Shown here in pieces: positions 52,631-62,396 of a stretch of 64,000 nt of DNA. A program made the position numbers and the translations under genes. The first letter of the stretch is position 1; each line of letters starts with the position of its first letter. The notes below the pieces were generated by a model. That model searched no databases, had not been told where the DNA came from, and was given only the letters and a program-made list of their open reading frames with translations. Source of the DNA: Terripilifer ovatus (lineage in GTDB: Bacteria; Pseudomonadota; Alphaproteobacteria; Rhizobiales; Beijerinckiaceae); assembly GCA_029222685.1 (NCBI GenBank), contig JARHVB010000020.1:62001-126000 (forward strand), written 5' to 3'.

Positions 52631-53674
52631 TCAGCCTCGTTTCGGTTCGCGCTGCGGCAGGGCCGCCTGGCTGGCGAAGGCACCGCGCGCCGGCGAAGCA
52701 GGCGCCTGCGTGCGCACGCCGACACGCAGCTTGGCCGAACGGGCGCGCGGATTGCGCGCCGTCTCGGCGTCGTCGGCGATGACGGGTTGCCCGCTCGGCA
52801 GATCATAAGCCGCTGGCGGCGGCGCGATTTCGCCTGGCAGCAGTCGCGACTTCGCCCGCCCGCGGTTGGAGCGCTCGGCGAAATATTGTTTGACGATCCG
52901 GTCCTCGAGCGAATGGAAGCTGACGACGACAAGCCGGCCGCCTGGCTTGAGCAGGGCTTCCGCCCCGACGAGCGCGCGCACCAGTTCGCCCAACTCATCG
53001 TTCACCGCGATGCGCAGCGCCTGGAATGTGCGCGTGGCAGGATGGATCTGCGTCGGCTTGGCGGGCGCTGCTTTCTGCACGAGATCGGCGAGCGCGCGCG
53101 TCGTCGTGAGCGGCGCGACGGCGCGCTGTTCGACGATGGCCTTGGCGATGCGGCGCGATTGCCGCTCTTCGCCGAAGTAATAGAGAATATCCGCCAGTTC
53201 CTCGGCGCTGGCGGTGTTGACGATGTCGGCGGCGCTGCGGCCGCTCTGGCCCATACGCATGTCGAGGGGCCCGTCGAGACGAAACGAAAAGCCGCGCTCG
53301 GCTTCGTCGATCTGCATGGACGAAACACCGATGTCGAGAACCACGCCGTCGAATTGCCGACCAAGCCCCAGACGGTCGGCAACCGCTACCATCTCGCCGA
53401 AACGCGCCTGCTCGAGCGTCAGCCGGCCGGCCATCTCGGTGACCAGCGCCTGGCCGTCACGGATAGCCGAGGGATCGCGGTCGAGCGCCAGCAGCCTGAC
53501 ATCGGGGGACTTGAGAATCGCGCGGCTGTAGCCGCCCGCGCCAAAGGTCGCGTCGAGGAAAAGTCCGCCAGCTTCGGGCTTGAGCGCATTCAGCACCGCC
53601 TCGAGGAGCACAGGGACATGCCGGGCCAGTCCGCCATCGGGAACAGAAGATTCGTTCCCGCGACCCGGCTTCAT
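52631..53674 (-). CDS. rsmH: 16S rRNA m4C1402 methyltransferase
   Basis: 347 residues. Methylates N4 of C1402 of 16S rRNA. HVPVLLEAVLNALKPEAGG at the N-terminus, SAM motif FLDATFGAGGYSRAIL, DGVVLDIGVSSMQIDEAERGFSF and VVVSFHSLEDRIVKQYF are classic RsmH (MraW) blocks. ATG 53674 overlaps the mraZ stop by four bases (ATGA). The frame upstream is mraZ shadow. Confidence 0.96.
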   Translation of the reverse strand: MKPGRGNESSVPDGGLARHVPVLLEAVLNALKPEAGGLFLDATFGAGGYSRAILKSPDVRLLALDRDPSAIRDGQALVTEMAGRLTLEQARFGEMVAVADRLGLGRQFDGVVLDIGVSSMQIDEAERGFSFRLDGPLDMRMGQSGRSAADIVNTASAEELADILYYFGEERQSRRIAKAIVEQRAVAPLTTTRALADLVQKAAPAKPTQIHPATRTFQALRIAVNDELGELVRALVGAEALLKPGGRLVVVSFHSLEDRIVKQYFAERSNRGRAKSRLLPGEIAPPPAAYDLPSGQPVIADDAETARNPRARSAKLRVGVRTQAPASPARGAFASQAALPQREPKRG

Positions 53675-54159
53675 TCCCCTGCTCCTCGAGGCCAGGGCGT
53701 GGCCGCCCCCGCGTGACTGGCGCCGATCTGCTTTCGATGCTCGCGTACCCGGTTTCTGGCCTCGTCCAGATACGCATCGAAGCGCTTCGGCTCCCAGATC
53801 TGAAATTTGTATCCCTGGCCGACGAACGTCGCTTCCGCGCCGATCCCCAGCCAGGCCTTCGCCGCCTCCGAAAGCGCGATCCGGCCCTCCGGATCGATCT
53901 TCAAAATCTCGCTCGTGCCCAACAGGGCCGTCGAATAGACGTCGTGATCGTCCGTATAGGTCGCGAAACGCCCCAGGACTCCGTCGATCTCCCGCATCAG
54001 CGCATGCCCGCCGCAGTCGAGGGCCTGCGCGTCCAACGCGCGATGCACGTAAAGTCCCTCGAATCCATCCTTCGCCAGCACCGTCCTGAAAGAAGCCGGG
54101 ATGGAGATCCGGCCCTTGCTGTCGAGCCGGTTGGTGAAATTCGAGACGAAACGATCCAA
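53671..54159 (-). CDS. mraZ: Transcriptional regulator MraZ
   Basis: 162 residues with two SpoVT/AbrB-like halves: SNFTNRLDSKGRISIPASFR (about 5-24) and LLGTSEILKIDPEGRIALSE (about 78-97), the duplicated DxKGR/DxxGR motif of MraZ. MraZ binds repeats upstream of its own gene and regulates the dcw operon. No ATG is available; TTG 54159 gives the normal start (DRFVSNFTNRL), GTG 54168 is an alternative. First gene of dcw. Confidence 0.93.
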   Translation of the reverse strand: MDRFVSNFTNRLDSKGRISIPASFRTVLAKDGFEGLYVHRALDAQALDCGGHALMREIDGVLGRFATYTDDHDVYSTALLGTSEILKIDPEGRIALSEAAKAWLGIGAEATFVGQGYKFQIWEPKRFDAYLDEARNRVREHRKQIGASHAGAATPWPRGAGE

Positions 54160-54287
54160 CGCGACCACCCGGGAACGCACCCAGCACACACAGCCCGCCC
54201 GCAAACCGGCTTTGCGGCAACCCTCGCACCTGCGACAGCAGGCTCGTGGCTCCGGTACGCCAAATCACTGAAACGCGCGGTATGATT

Positions 54288-54312
54288 TGGGATATCATGG
54301 GAAAATATGGGC
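54288..54312 (+). promoter_or_regulatory. Putative MraZ-binding repeats (three TGGG boxes)
   Basis: TGGG occurs at 54288, 54298 and 54308, exactly one helical turn apart (TGGGN with 5-base spacers), about 130 bases upstream of mraZ. This matches the direct-repeat operator reported for E. coli MraZ in spacing and sequence. Here the boxes read on the strand opposite to mraZ, an orientation I could not compare with other species. Confidence 0.6.
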
Positions 54313-54377
54313 GTCAACGAAGGATGTGAATCGAAATGGGACGACCCCACTCCACCCTGCATTAGCTCTCGTTGACC

Positions 54378-54392
54378 TTAATGAATGGTTGA
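54378..54392. promoter_or_regulatory. Near-consensus CtrA box upstream of mraZ (candidate)
   Basis: TTAA-N7-TTGA on the plus strand (TCAA-N7-TTAA on the mraZ strand), one mismatch from the CtrA consensus TTAA-N7-TTAA. It lies about 220 bases before mraZ in the dcw control region. Confidence 0.3.
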
Positions 54393-54545
54393 GAAAGTCC
54401 GGATGTTCCCGTCATTCGTTCAAATGCGAACCAACGGCTTCGTGACCGAAGGGGTATCGACAGGCATCCTGACAAATCCTAGAGCTATCGGCGCTGGTCC
54501 GGCGGCGAAACGGGCGTGGTTTTCCGGCAGGGTACGAACGAGGGT

Positions 54546-55676
54546 ATGACCGACGTCGCAGTTTCAGCCGCGCTCCCCGGCCGTAAGGTCAAGACCACAC
54601 GTGCGCCCAACGAAATCGATTTCTGGCGCGGCATTGCGCTGGTTTCGATCTTCATGAATCACATCCCCGGCTTGTGGTACGAGAGATTCACGCACAAGAA
54701 CTTCGGCTATACGGATTCGGCCGAGCTCTTCGTTCTCCTCGCCGGCTGGTCGCTGCGCATTCTCGTCGACAGCCAGCCGCGGTCGCTGACGCCGCTGCGC
54801 CTGTCCTTGCGCCTTGGCGGACGCGCCGTATCGCTTTACGCGGCGCAACTCGTCATCACCACCATCGCCATCGCCCTGACCGCGACAGCGGCGCTCCTGC
54901 TCAACAATGCGCTGATCCTGCAGTGGAACAATACGGCAGCCGTGTTCGAGGAACCGGTGACGACCCATATCGGCATCGTCATTCTCAGCCACCAGCTCGG
55001 CTATTTCGACATCCTGCCGCTGTATGTGGTCTTGATGATGATGGGACCGATCATCGGCCTCATCTACCGCTATGTTCCGACAGCCCTGCTGCCTTTGTCC
55101 TTCGCCATTTGGACGGCGACCTTGACCTTTGGTGTCAACATTCCCACATGGCCGGTTGAGGGGCGCTGGTATTTCAATCCGCTCGCATGGCAACTGATCT
55201 TCGTTACCGGCTTCGTGCTCGGCGGCAGCGGCGCAGTAAAATCCTCAATCGAGCGCTGGCGGGTGCCTCTTAGGGTGGTGGGTGGAATCATTGTGCTTCT
55301 GGGCTATATCGGGACGATCGAGCTCTGGTATCCCGAGCCGCTGGAGGTGCCGGAACCGTTTCTGTTCTTCGTCGCCGACAAGACGTTTCTGACGCCGCTT
55401 CGCTACTTTCACGCGCTTGGATTGGTGGCCTTCTTCGGCGGCAGTTTCTGGCTGCTCATCAAGTACCTGCGTCCGATTTGCAGATTCTTTTCCATGCTCG
55501 GACGAAATTCGCTGTACGTCTTTTGCGTAGGCTCGCTTCTCAGCCTGAGTGGGCAGATAGTGAGGTTCGCGATTGCGCCTAGCTTGTTGATAGATACAAT
55601 TGTGGTAATTGTCGGTATTAGCGCGATGAGCGCGACCGCCTGGGTGTCTGAATGGCGCATACGTCTCAGGGATTGA
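54546..55676 (+). CDS. OpgC-like membrane acyltransferase
   Basis: 376 residues with about ten membrane helices. The N-terminus NEIDFWRGIALVSIFMNHIPG followed by NFGYTDSAELFVLLAGWSLR is characteristic of the OpgC family, integral membrane proteins that transfer succinyl or similar acyl groups to periplasmic glucans. The conserved histidine of NHIPG is in place. ATG 54546 is preferred; GTG 54516 would add ten residues. The end overlaps the SGNH hydrolase gene by 25 bases. The glucan backbone genes opgGH are not nearby, so the acceptor is unknown. Confidence 0.87.
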   Translation: MTDVAVSAALPGRKVKTTRAPNEIDFWRGIALVSIFMNHIPGLWYERFTHKNFGYTDSAELFVLLAGWSLRILVDSQPRSLTPLRLSLRLGGRAVSLYAAQLVITTIAIALTATAALLLNNALILQWNNTAAVFEEPVTTHIGIVILSHQLGYFDILPLYVVLMMMGPIIGLIYRYVPTALLPLSFAIWTATLTFGVNIPTWPVEGRWYFNPLAWQLIFVTGFVLGGSGAVKSSIERWRVPLRVVGGIIVLLGYIGTIELWYPEPLEVPEPFLFFVADKTFLTPLRYFHALGLVAFFGGSFWLLIKYLRPICRFFSMLGRNSLYVFCVGSLLSLSGQIVRFAIAPSLLIDTIVVIVGISAMSATAWVSEWRIRLRD

Positions 55677-56530
55677 AAGCAGGCCTCTTGGTCGTCGTCG
55701 CTCTCGGCTTGGGAACGGCGTGGGCACAACTGTCCCCTGCTCAACCCCCGGCCAACGCCACCGGGACGCCGGCTCCCAGAGATACGAACGGCGCTGACCC
55801 TCCCCCCGCCGAGCCTTCCGCCAACGGCGTCGTGCAACATCCGCTCAGCGCCCAATGCGCTGTTCCCAATAAGGAGATCGCGGCGCCGGCGCCCCTGCCC
55901 GCCATGATCGCCAAACTCGAATCCGGCAAGACCCTGCGCATCCTGGCGATCGGCTCCTCCTCCACCTGGGGCGTAGGTGCGACATCGCGCCAGACAAACT
56001 ATCCTTCACAGCTCGAGACCATGCTCGAAAAGTCGATGAAGGATGTGAACGTCGAAATCGTCAATCGCGGCGTCTCCGGCGAGACGACGGAGACCACGTC
56101 CGATCGTCTGCGCACCGAGGCCGTGTTGATCAAGCCGGATCTCGTCCTTTGGCAATTGGGCACCAACGATGCCGTCCAGCACGTCGACGTCGAGACCTTC
56201 GAGCACACCGTTCGCAAAACCATTAAAGCGCTGCGCCGCAAGCAGATCGACGTTGTGCTCGTGGGCCTCCAGTATACGCCCCAACTCGCCCGCGACGAGC
56301 ATTTTACCGCTATTCGCGACGCCCTTAACCGCATCGCCACCGATCTGAACGTGCTCTACGTCAAGCGCTATGCGGCGATGGAATTCATCGCCCGCACCAA
56401 AGCCAATATGAAAATGCTCAGCGACGATAACTTCCATCTCAACGATCTGGGTTATCAGTGCATGGCCGAGCACATCGCCCAGGCGGTCACTGCCAACCTG
56501 TTCGTCCGCCGCAAGAAGCCGGCGTCCTGA
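55652..56530 (+). CDS. Exported SGNH/GDSL hydrolase
   Basis: 292 residues. A signal peptide (LKAGLLVVVALGLGTAWA) and a proline/alanine-rich spacer (about 28-65) with one cysteine-containing stretch lead to the SGNH domain: block I AIGSSSTWG (Ser nucleophile), block II NRGVSGET (Gly), block III QLGTND (Asn) and block V DNFHLNDLGY (Asp, His). Periplasmic esterase or acyltransferase. Overlap with the opgC-like gene implies coupled translation and a joint role in moving acyl groups. Confidence 0.88.
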   Translation: MAHTSQGLKAGLLVVVALGLGTAWAQLSPAQPPANATGTPAPRDTNGADPPPAEPSANGVVQHPLSAQCAVPNKEIAAPAPLPAMIAKLESGKTLRILAIGSSSTWGVGATSRQTNYPSQLETMLEKSMKDVNVEIVNRGVSGETTETTSDRLRTEAVLIKPDLVLWQLGTNDAVQHVDVETFEHTVRKTIKALRRKQIDVVLVGLQYTPQLARDEHFTAIRDALNRIATDLNVLYVKRYAAMEFIARTKANMKMLSDDNFHLNDLGYQCMAEHIAQAVTANLFVRRKKPAS

Positions 56531-56691
56531 CGCGCCCAATTCCCGACATCACTGCAGGCTGCCGCGACGCCTCACATCTTGAGGCCTGATCGCACGCGAC
56601 GGCAGCTTCCTGCCCACACTCTCCACTTATTAATGGGCTACAGCCCAATCACATTCGTGGGAAATATTCTTGCGCTGCTGACCTGGATAGT

Positions 56692-56707
56692 ATAAAGATA
56701 TCTTTAT
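56692..56707. promoter_or_regulatory. SahR operator upstream of sahR-metF-metH
   Basis: ATAAAGATATCTTTAT is a perfect 16-bp palindrome ending 21 bases before the sahR ATG. It agrees with the AAGATATCTT-type motif I recall for SahR, the ArsR-family regulator of methionine and SAH-recycling genes in Proteobacteria. It would let SahR repress its own operon. Confidence 0.75.
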
Positions 56708-56728
56708 GTCTTTGTGTGGCCGAGTAGC

Positions 56729-57733
56729 ATGACGTCCGATACCGCCCCCCTTTCTGTCGTTCTCGGCGCCCTGGAGGCCGGTGGTGAGACCACGCGGCTG
56801 CGGCTTCTGGCCCTGTTGGCCGAGGCCGAGATCACCGTCACCGAACTCGTTGCCATCCTCGGCCAGTCGCAGCCGCGGGTTTCCCGCCACCTGAAACTGC
56901 TCTCCGAAGCCGGCCTGATCGACCGGCACCGCGAGGGCGCCTGGGCGTTTTTCCACCTGGCGCAATCGGGCGCCATGGCGGCCCTCGCCCGCGACATTCT
57001 CGGCCGCATCGACCCGACCGACCAGCAACTCGCCTCCGACCGCGCCCGGCTGGCAGAAGTCCGCCGCACCCGCGCCGAACAGGCGGCGCGTTATTTCGCC
57101 GAGCAGGCCCCCAACTGGGACGTCATCCGCTCCCTGCACGTGCCGCAGGAACAGCTTGAAGCGGCACTCCAGGACGTTATCGGCAAACAGCAGATCCGCG
57201 CCGTGCTCGATCTCGGCACCGGCACCGGCCGCATGCTCGAACTGCTGGCGCCACGCGCCGAGCGCGCCGTCGGCGTCGATCTGTCGACCGCCATGCTCGC
57301 GGTCGCCCGCGCCGGCATCGACAAGGCTGGCCTGCGCAACGTGCAGCTTCGCCAGGGCGACATCTATGCCCTGCCGGTCGAGCGCGACAGCTACGATCTC
57401 GTACTCATTCACCAGGTGCTGCACTATCTCGACGATCCGCTACGGGCGCTGCGCGAAGCCGCGCGCACCATGCGTCCCGGCGGACGGCTGATCGTCGTCG
57501 ATTTCGCGCCGCACATGCTGGAATTCCTGCGCGCCCAGCACGCCCATCGCCGCCTTGGATTCTCGCGCGAGGAAATCGAGCAGATGATGCGCGAGGCCGG
57601 GCTCGAGAATGTCGCCTATCGCAGCCTGACGCCGCGCACGCGCGATCCCGAAAAGCTGACCATGTCCATATGGGTCGCCCGCGACCCGCGCCTGCTGTCC
57701 GATCTTGTCCCCGTAACAGTGAGCATCGCCTGA
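56729..57733 (+). CDS. sahR: ArsR-type regulator fused to a SAM-dependent methyltransferase domain (SahR-like)
   Basis: 334 residues. N-terminal winged helix of the ArsR type (about 8-80; recognition helix region SQPRVSRHLKLLSEAGLI), then a class I methyltransferase domain (about 100-300) with VLDLGTGTGRMLELL and VGVDLSTAMLAVA as the SAM/SAH site. No ArsR metal cysteines are seen. Fusion, operator and linkage to metF and metH fit the alphaproteobacterial SahR, thought to sense S-adenosylhomocysteine. ATG 56729; a GTG five codons upstream is less likely. The stop overlaps the metF start by one base. Confidence 0.87.
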   Translation: MTSDTAPLSVVLGALEAGGETTRLRLLALLAEAEITVTELVAILGQSQPRVSRHLKLLSEAGLIDRHREGAWAFFHLAQSGAMAALARDILGRIDPTDQQLASDRARLAEVRRTRAEQAARYFAEQAPNWDVIRSLHVPQEQLEAALQDVIGKQQIRAVLDLGTGTGRMLELLAPRAERAVGVDLSTAMLAVARAGIDKAGLRNVQLRQGDIYALPVERDSYDLVLIHQVLHYLDDPLRALREAARTMRPGGRLIVVDFAPHMLEFLRAQHAHRRLGFSREEIEQMMREAGLENVAYRSLTPRTRDPEKLTMSIWVARDPRLLSDLVPVTVSIA

Positions 57734-58638
57734 TGAGCGCCGACATTTCCCGTCTCAGCCGCACCGGCAAGCGCCCGATCCGCGTCTCCTTCGAGTTCTT
57801 CCCGCCGAAGACGCAGGAAATGGAAACAAGCCTGTGGCAGGCGATCGAACGGCTGGCGCCGATCGGCCCGAGCTTCGTCTCCGTCACCTATGGCGCCGGC
57901 GGATCGACGCGCGAACGCACCCACGCCACCGTGGCGCGCATGCTGAGGGAAACATGCCTCAAGCCCGCCGCCCATCTCACCTGTGTCGCAGCCACCAAGG
58001 AGCAGGTCGATGAGGTCGTGCGCGCTTATTACGACGTCGGCGTGCGCCATATCGTGGCCCTGCGCGGTGACCCCACCGGCGGCATCGGCTCGACCTACGA
58101 GCCCCATCCCGGCGGTTATGAGACGTCGACGGCTTTGGTGGCTGGCATTCGCCGCATCGGCGATTTCGAAATTAGCGTTTCAGCTTATCCGGAAAAACAT
58201 CCCGAAAGCGCCGGTATCGACGCCGACATCGATGTCCTGAAGGCAAAGATCGACGCCGGCGCCACGCGCGCCATCACCCAGTTCTTTTTCGAGAACACCG
58301 CCTATCTGCGCTATCTCGATCGCGTGCGCGCGGCCGGCATCGATATTCCCATCGTGCCCGGCATCGTGCCGGTCGAGAATTTCAGGCAGACTGCTGCCTT
58401 CGCCAAGAAGACCGGCGCCCATGTGCCGCAATGGCTTGCCGACCGTTTCGACGGCCTTGAGGACGATGCCGCCACACGGCGGCTGATCGCCGCCGCCGTC
58501 GCCGCCGAACAGGTGCTCGATCTCGTCGATCACGGCGTCGAGGACTTTCATTTCTACACGATGAACAAACCGGAACTCGTATTCGCCATCTGTCATCTGC
58601 TGGGCCTGCGCCCGCAACCCGCTCAACAGGCCGCGTAA
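57733..58638 (+). CDS. metF: 5,10-methylenetetrahydrofolate reductase
   Basis: 301 residues, FAD TIM barrel making 5-methyl-tetrahydrofolate for Met[15 protein letters not shown] (catalytic Glu), [38 protein letters not shown] (Asp) and [13 protein letters not shown] are the family blocks. The ATG at 57733 shares a base with the sahR stop (TGATG); the frame upstream is sahR shadow. metH begins one base after its stop. Confidence 0.96.
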   Translation: MSADISRLSRTGKRPIRVSFEFFPPKTQEMETSLWQAIERLAPIGPSFVSVTYGAGGSTRERTHATVARMLRETCLKPAAHLTCVAATKEQVDEVVRAYYDVGVRHIVALRGDPTGGIGSTYEPHPGGYETSTALVAGIRRIGDFEISVSAYPEKHPESAGIDADIDVLKAKIDAGATRAITQFFFENTAYLRYLDRVRAAGIDIPIVPGIVPVENFRQTAAFAKKTGAHVPQWLADRFDGLEDDAATRRLIAAAVAAEQVLDLVDHGVEDFHFYTMNKPELVFAICHLLGLRPQPAQQAA

Positions 58639-58639
58639 C

Positions 58640-61600
58640 ATGAGCACCGCTTCAACACGCCAGCGCAATGGCGCCGAGATCCGTGCTGCCATCCGCAAAG
58701 CTGCCAGCGAACGCGTGCTTGTGCTCGACGGCGCCATGGGCACGATGATCCAGGATTTGAAGCTCGACGACGCCGGCTTTCGCGGCGAGCGCTTCCGCGA
58801 TCATCCCCGCGACGTGAAGGGCAACAACGATCTTCTGATCCTCACCCAGCCCGACGCGATCTGCGAGATCCACCTGCAATATTTTCTCGCCGGCGCCGAT
58901 ATCTGCGAGACCAACACCTTCTCGTCGACGTCGATCGCCCAGGCCGACTACGGCTGCGAGGCCTACGTCCACGAGCTGAATTTCGAAGGCGCGCGGCTTA
59001 CCCGCAAAGCCGCCATCAAGGCGGAAGAAAAGGACGGCCGCCGCCGCTTCGTCGCCGGCGCGCTCGGCCCGACCAATCGCACCGCTTCAATTTCGCCCGA
59101 TGTTAGCGACCCCGGCTTTCGCGCCGTCAGCTTCGACGAATTGCGCGCCGCCTATGCGCAGGCCGCCGTCGGCCTGATCGAGGGCGGCGCCGACCTGCTG
59201 CTCATCGAAACCATTTTCGACACGCTCAACGCCAAGGCCGCCTGGGCCGGCATCTGCGATGCCTATGCCACGACCGGCCTCGAACTGCCGGTCATGCTGT
59301 CGGGCACGATCACCGATCTGTCCGGCCGTACCTTGTCGGGCCAGACGCCGGAAGCCTTCTGGAACTCGCTCGCCCATATCAAGCCCGTCGCCGTCGGCCT
59401 CAATTGCGCGCTTGGCGCGCGCGAAATGCGCGCTCATATCGCCGAACTGTCGCGCATCGCCGACACGCTCGTGTGCGCCTATCCCAACGCCGGCCTGCCC
59501 AACGAATTCGGCCTCTACGACGAGAGCCCCGAATACATGTCCGGCATGCTCGAGGAGTTCGCCAGGGCCGGCATCGTCAACATCATCGGCGGTTGCTGCG
59601 GCACCACGCCCGAACATATCGCCGCCTTCACCAAAGGCGTGCAGGGCGTCAAGCCGCGCAGCGTGCCGAAGGTGGCACCCCTGCTGCGGCTGTCGGGGCT
59701 CGAGCCCTTCACGCTGACGAGCGACATCCGCTTCGTCAACGTCGGCGAACGCACCAACGTCACCGGCTCGGCGCGCTTCCGCAAACTGGTCAAGAACGGG
59801 GAATATGCGGCGGCGCTCGATGTGGCGCGCGATCAGGTCGCCAATGGCGCGCAGATCGTCGACGTCAACATGGACGAAGGCCTGCTCGATTCGAAACAGG
59901 CGATGGTGACGTTCCTCAACCTCATCGCCTCCGAGCCGGACATCGCCCGCGTCCCGCTGATGGTGGATTCGTCCAAGTTCGATGTGATCGAAGCCGGGCT
60001 GAAATGCATTCAGGGCAAGGCCGTCGTCAATTCGATCTCGCTGAAGGAAGGCGAGGAGAAATTCCTCACCGAGGCGCGCAAGGTGCGCCTCTACGGCGCT
60101 GCCGTCGTCGTCATGGCGTTCGACGAACAGGGCCAGGCCGACACCTATGAGCGCAAGATCGCGATCTGCACCCGCGCCTATGACATTCTGACCAAACAGG
60201 TCGGCTTTCCGCCCCAGGACATCATCTTCGATCCGAACATCTTCGCCATCGCCACCGGTATCGAGGAACACAACGGCTATGGCGTCGCCTTCATCGAGGC
60301 GACGCGCGACATCCGCCGTACCCTCCCCCATGCTCATATCTCCGGCGGCGTCTCCAACCTGTCGTTCTCGTTCCGCGGCAACGAGCCGGTGCGCGAGGCC
60401 ATGCACTCGGTGTTCCTCTACCACGCCATCGCCGTCGGCATGGACATGGGCATCGTCAATGCCGGCCAGTTGCAGATTTACGAGAAGATCGATCCGGAAC
60501 TGCGCGAGGCCTGCGAGGACGTGGTGCTCAATCGCCGTCCCGACGGCGCCGACCGTCTGCTCGCCATTGCCGAGCGGTTTCGCGGCGCCGGCAGCGAGAC
60601 GAAAGGCAAGGATCTCGCCTGGCGCGGCCAGCCGGTCGACAAGCGCCTCGAACATGCGCTGGTCAACGGCATCACCGAATTCATCGACGACGACGTCGAG
60701 GAAGCCCGCCTCGAGGCGAGCCGCCCGCTCGATGTCATCGAGGGCCCGCTGATGGCCGGCATGAATGTTGTCGGAGACCTGTTCGGCGGCGGCAAGATGT
60801 TCCTGCCGCAGGTGGTGAAATCGGCCCGCGTCATGAAACAGGCCGTGGCCAAACTCATGCCGCATATGGAGGCCGAACGCCTTGCCAATGGCGGCGAAGG
60901 CCGCTCGAGCGCCGGCAAGGTACTGATGGCCACTGTCAAGGGCGATGTTCACGACATCGGCAAGAACATCGTCGGCGTCGTGCTCCAGTGCAACAACTAC
61001 GAGGTCATCGATCTCGGCGTCATGGTGCCGGCGAAGAAGATTCTCGACACCGCCAAAGAGCAGAAAGTCGACATCATCGGCCTCTCCGGCCTGATCACGC
61101 CGTCGCTTGACGAGATGTGCTTCGTCGGCAGCGAGATGGAGCGCGAGGGCTTCGATATTCCCCTCCTCATCGGCGGCGCCACCACGAGCCGCGTCCATAC
61201 CGCGGTGAAGATCCATCCCAACTATCAGCGCGGCCAGGCGATCTACGTCACCGATGCGAGCCGCGCCGTCGGCGTCGTCTCGGCCCTGCTGTCGCCAGCG
61301 AGCCGCGACCAATATGTCGAGAACATTCGCGGCGAATACCGCAAGGTCGCCGACGCCCATGCCCGCTCGGAAGCCGACAAGCAGCGCTTGCCCATCGAAC
61401 GCGCCCGCGCCAATGCGATGAAACTCGACTGGCAGGGCTATCAGCCGCCCAAGCCCACCTTCCTCGGCACGCGGATCGTCTCGAACTACAGCGTCGCGGA
61501 ACTGGTCGATTACATTGACTGGACGCCGTTCTTTCAGACCTGGGAACTCAAGGGCCGCTATCCTGCCATTCTCGAACATCCCGAGCAGGGCCCGGTGGCC

Positions 61601-62392
61601 CGCCAGCTTTTCGAGGATGCACAGAATATGCTGGCGCGTATCGTCGAGGAACGCTGGTTCAATCCCAAGGCTGTGATCGGCTTCTGGCCCGCCAACACCG
61701 TCGGCGACGATATCCGCCTCTACAACGGCGAATCGCGCAACGAGGAACTCGCTACCTTCCACACCCTGCGCCAGCAACTGCAGCGCCGCGACGGCCGGCC
61801 CAACATAGCCCTGTCGGATTTCGTCGCCCCCAGGGCGAGCGGCAAGGCCGATTACATCGGCGGCTTCGTTGTCACCGCCGGCGCGGAGGAAGAAAAGATT
61901 TCGGAACGCTTCGCCAGAGCTAATGACGATTACGCCTCGATCATGGTCAAGGCGCTGGCCGACCGCATCGCCGAAGCCTTCGCCGAGCGCATGCACGAGC
62001 GCGTCCGTCGTGAATTCTGGGCCTATGCGCCGGACGAAGCGCTCAGCAACGAGCAGCGCGTGGCGGAGGAATACAGCGGCATCAGACCCGCGCCCGGCTA
62101 TCCGGCGCAACCCGATCACACCGAGAAACAGACCCTGTTCGCCCTGCTGCAGGCGGAGCGCAGAGTCGGCGTGAAACTGACGGAGAGTTTCGCCATGTGG
62201 CCGGGCTCGTCCGTCTCAGGTCTTTATCTCTCACACCCTGAGTCGCATTATTTCGGCGTCGCCAAGGTCGAATACGATCAGGTCTGCGACTATGCGGCGC
62301 GCAAGAACATGAGCATCGCCGACGTCGAGCGCTGGCTCTCGCCCATCCTCAACTACGATCCGGCGAGCATGGCCCGCGCGGCGGCGGAGTAG
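58640..62392 (+). CDS. metH: Cobalamin-dependent methionine synthase
   Basis: 1250 residues, the full four-module enzyme in one chain. Homocysteine-binding barrel (about 20-335) with zinc cysteines in GLNCALG (about 255) and GGCCGTTP (about 319-320); pterin-binding barrel (about 365-630, [16 protein letters not shown]); cobalamin module (about 660-900) with DVHDIGKN, the His that ligates cobalt (about 770); reactivation domain (about 905-1250) with [14 protein letters not shown]. Transfers the methyl from methyl-tetrahydrofolate to homocysteine. The enzyme needs vitamin B12; metE is not in the window. Confidence 0.97.
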   Translation: MSTASTRQRNGAEIRAAIRKAASERVLVLDGAMGTMIQDLKLDDAGFRGERFRDHPRDVKGNNDLLILTQPDAICEIHLQYFLAGADICETNTFSSTSIAQADYGCEAYVHELNFEGARLTRKAAIKAEEKDGRRRFVAGALGPTNRTASISPDVSDPGFRAVSFDELRAAYAQAAVGLIEGGADLLLIETIFDTLNAKAAWAGICDAYATTGLELPVMLSGTITDLSGRTLSGQTPEAFWNSLAHIKPVAVGLNCALGAREMRAHIAELSRIADTLVCAYPNAGLPNEFGLYDESPEYMSGMLEEFARAGIVNIIGGCCGTTPEHIAAFTKGVQGVKPRSVPKVAPLLRLSGLEPFTLTSDIRFVNVGERTNVTGSARFRKLVKNGEYAAALDVARDQVANGAQIVDVNMDEGLLDSKQAMVTFLNLIASEPDIARVPLMVDSSKFDVIEAGLKCIQGKAVVNSISLKEGEEKFLTEARKVRLYGAAVVVMAFDEQGQADTYERKIAICTRAYDILTKQVGFPPQDIIFDPNIFAIATGIEEHNGYGVAFIEATRDIRRTLPHAHISGGVSNLSFSFRGNEPVREAMHSVFLYHAIAVGMDMGIVNAGQLQIYEKIDPELREACEDVVLNRRPDGADRLLAIAERFRGAGSETKGKDLAWRGQPVDKRLEHALVNGITEFIDDDVEEARLEASRPLDVIEGPLMAGMNVVGDLFGGGKMFLPQVVKSARVMKQAVAKLMPHMEAERLANGGEGRSSAGKVLMATVKGDVHDIGKNIVGVVLQCNNYEVIDLGVMVPAKKILDTAKEQKVDIIGLSGLITPSLDEMCFVGSEMEREGFDIPLLIGGATTSRVHTAVKIHPNYQRGQAIYVTDASRAVGVVSALLSPASRDQYVENIRGEYRKVADAHARSEADKQRLPIERARANAMKLDWQGYQPPKPTFLGTRIVSNYSVAELVDYIDWTPFFQTWELKGRYPAILEHPEQGPVARQLFEDAQNMLARIVEERWFNPKAVIGFWPANTVGDDIRLYNGESRNEELATFHTLRQQLQRRDGRPNIALSDFVAPRASGKADYIGGFVVTAGAEEEKISERFARANDDYASIMVKALADRIAEAFAERMHERVRREFWAYAPDEALSNEQRVAEEYSGIRPAPGYPAQPDHTEKQTLFALLQAERRVGVKLTESFAMWPGSSVSGLYLSHPESHYFGVAKVEYDQVCDYAARKNMSIADVERWLSPILNYDPASMARAAAE

Positions 62393-62396
62393 ACGC

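Larger units (their letters stand above)
54160..54545. promoter_or_regulatory. Divergent control region mraZ / opgC-like gene
   Basis: 386 bases without a gene, between the dcw cluster (minus) and the opgC-like gene (plus). It must carry promoters for both. Visible signals are three 10-base-phased TGGG boxes and a near CtrA box, listed separately; the rest shows nothing I can assign. Confidence 0.55.

Noticed and set aside
56531..56691. SAM riboswitch before the methionine operon
   Set aside because: The leader between the palindrome and the ATG is only 21 bases, and the bases before it show no riboswitch-like helices; the protein operator explains control.
59087..62119. 1010-codon open frame on the strand opposite metH
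   Set aside because: metH matches its family along its whole length. In GC-rich DNA with strong third-position bias the antisense frame stays open by chance; the translation has no domain pattern.
58640..62392. Split or truncated metH as in some relatives
   Set aside because: The frame is continuous through all four modules, including the reactivation domain.
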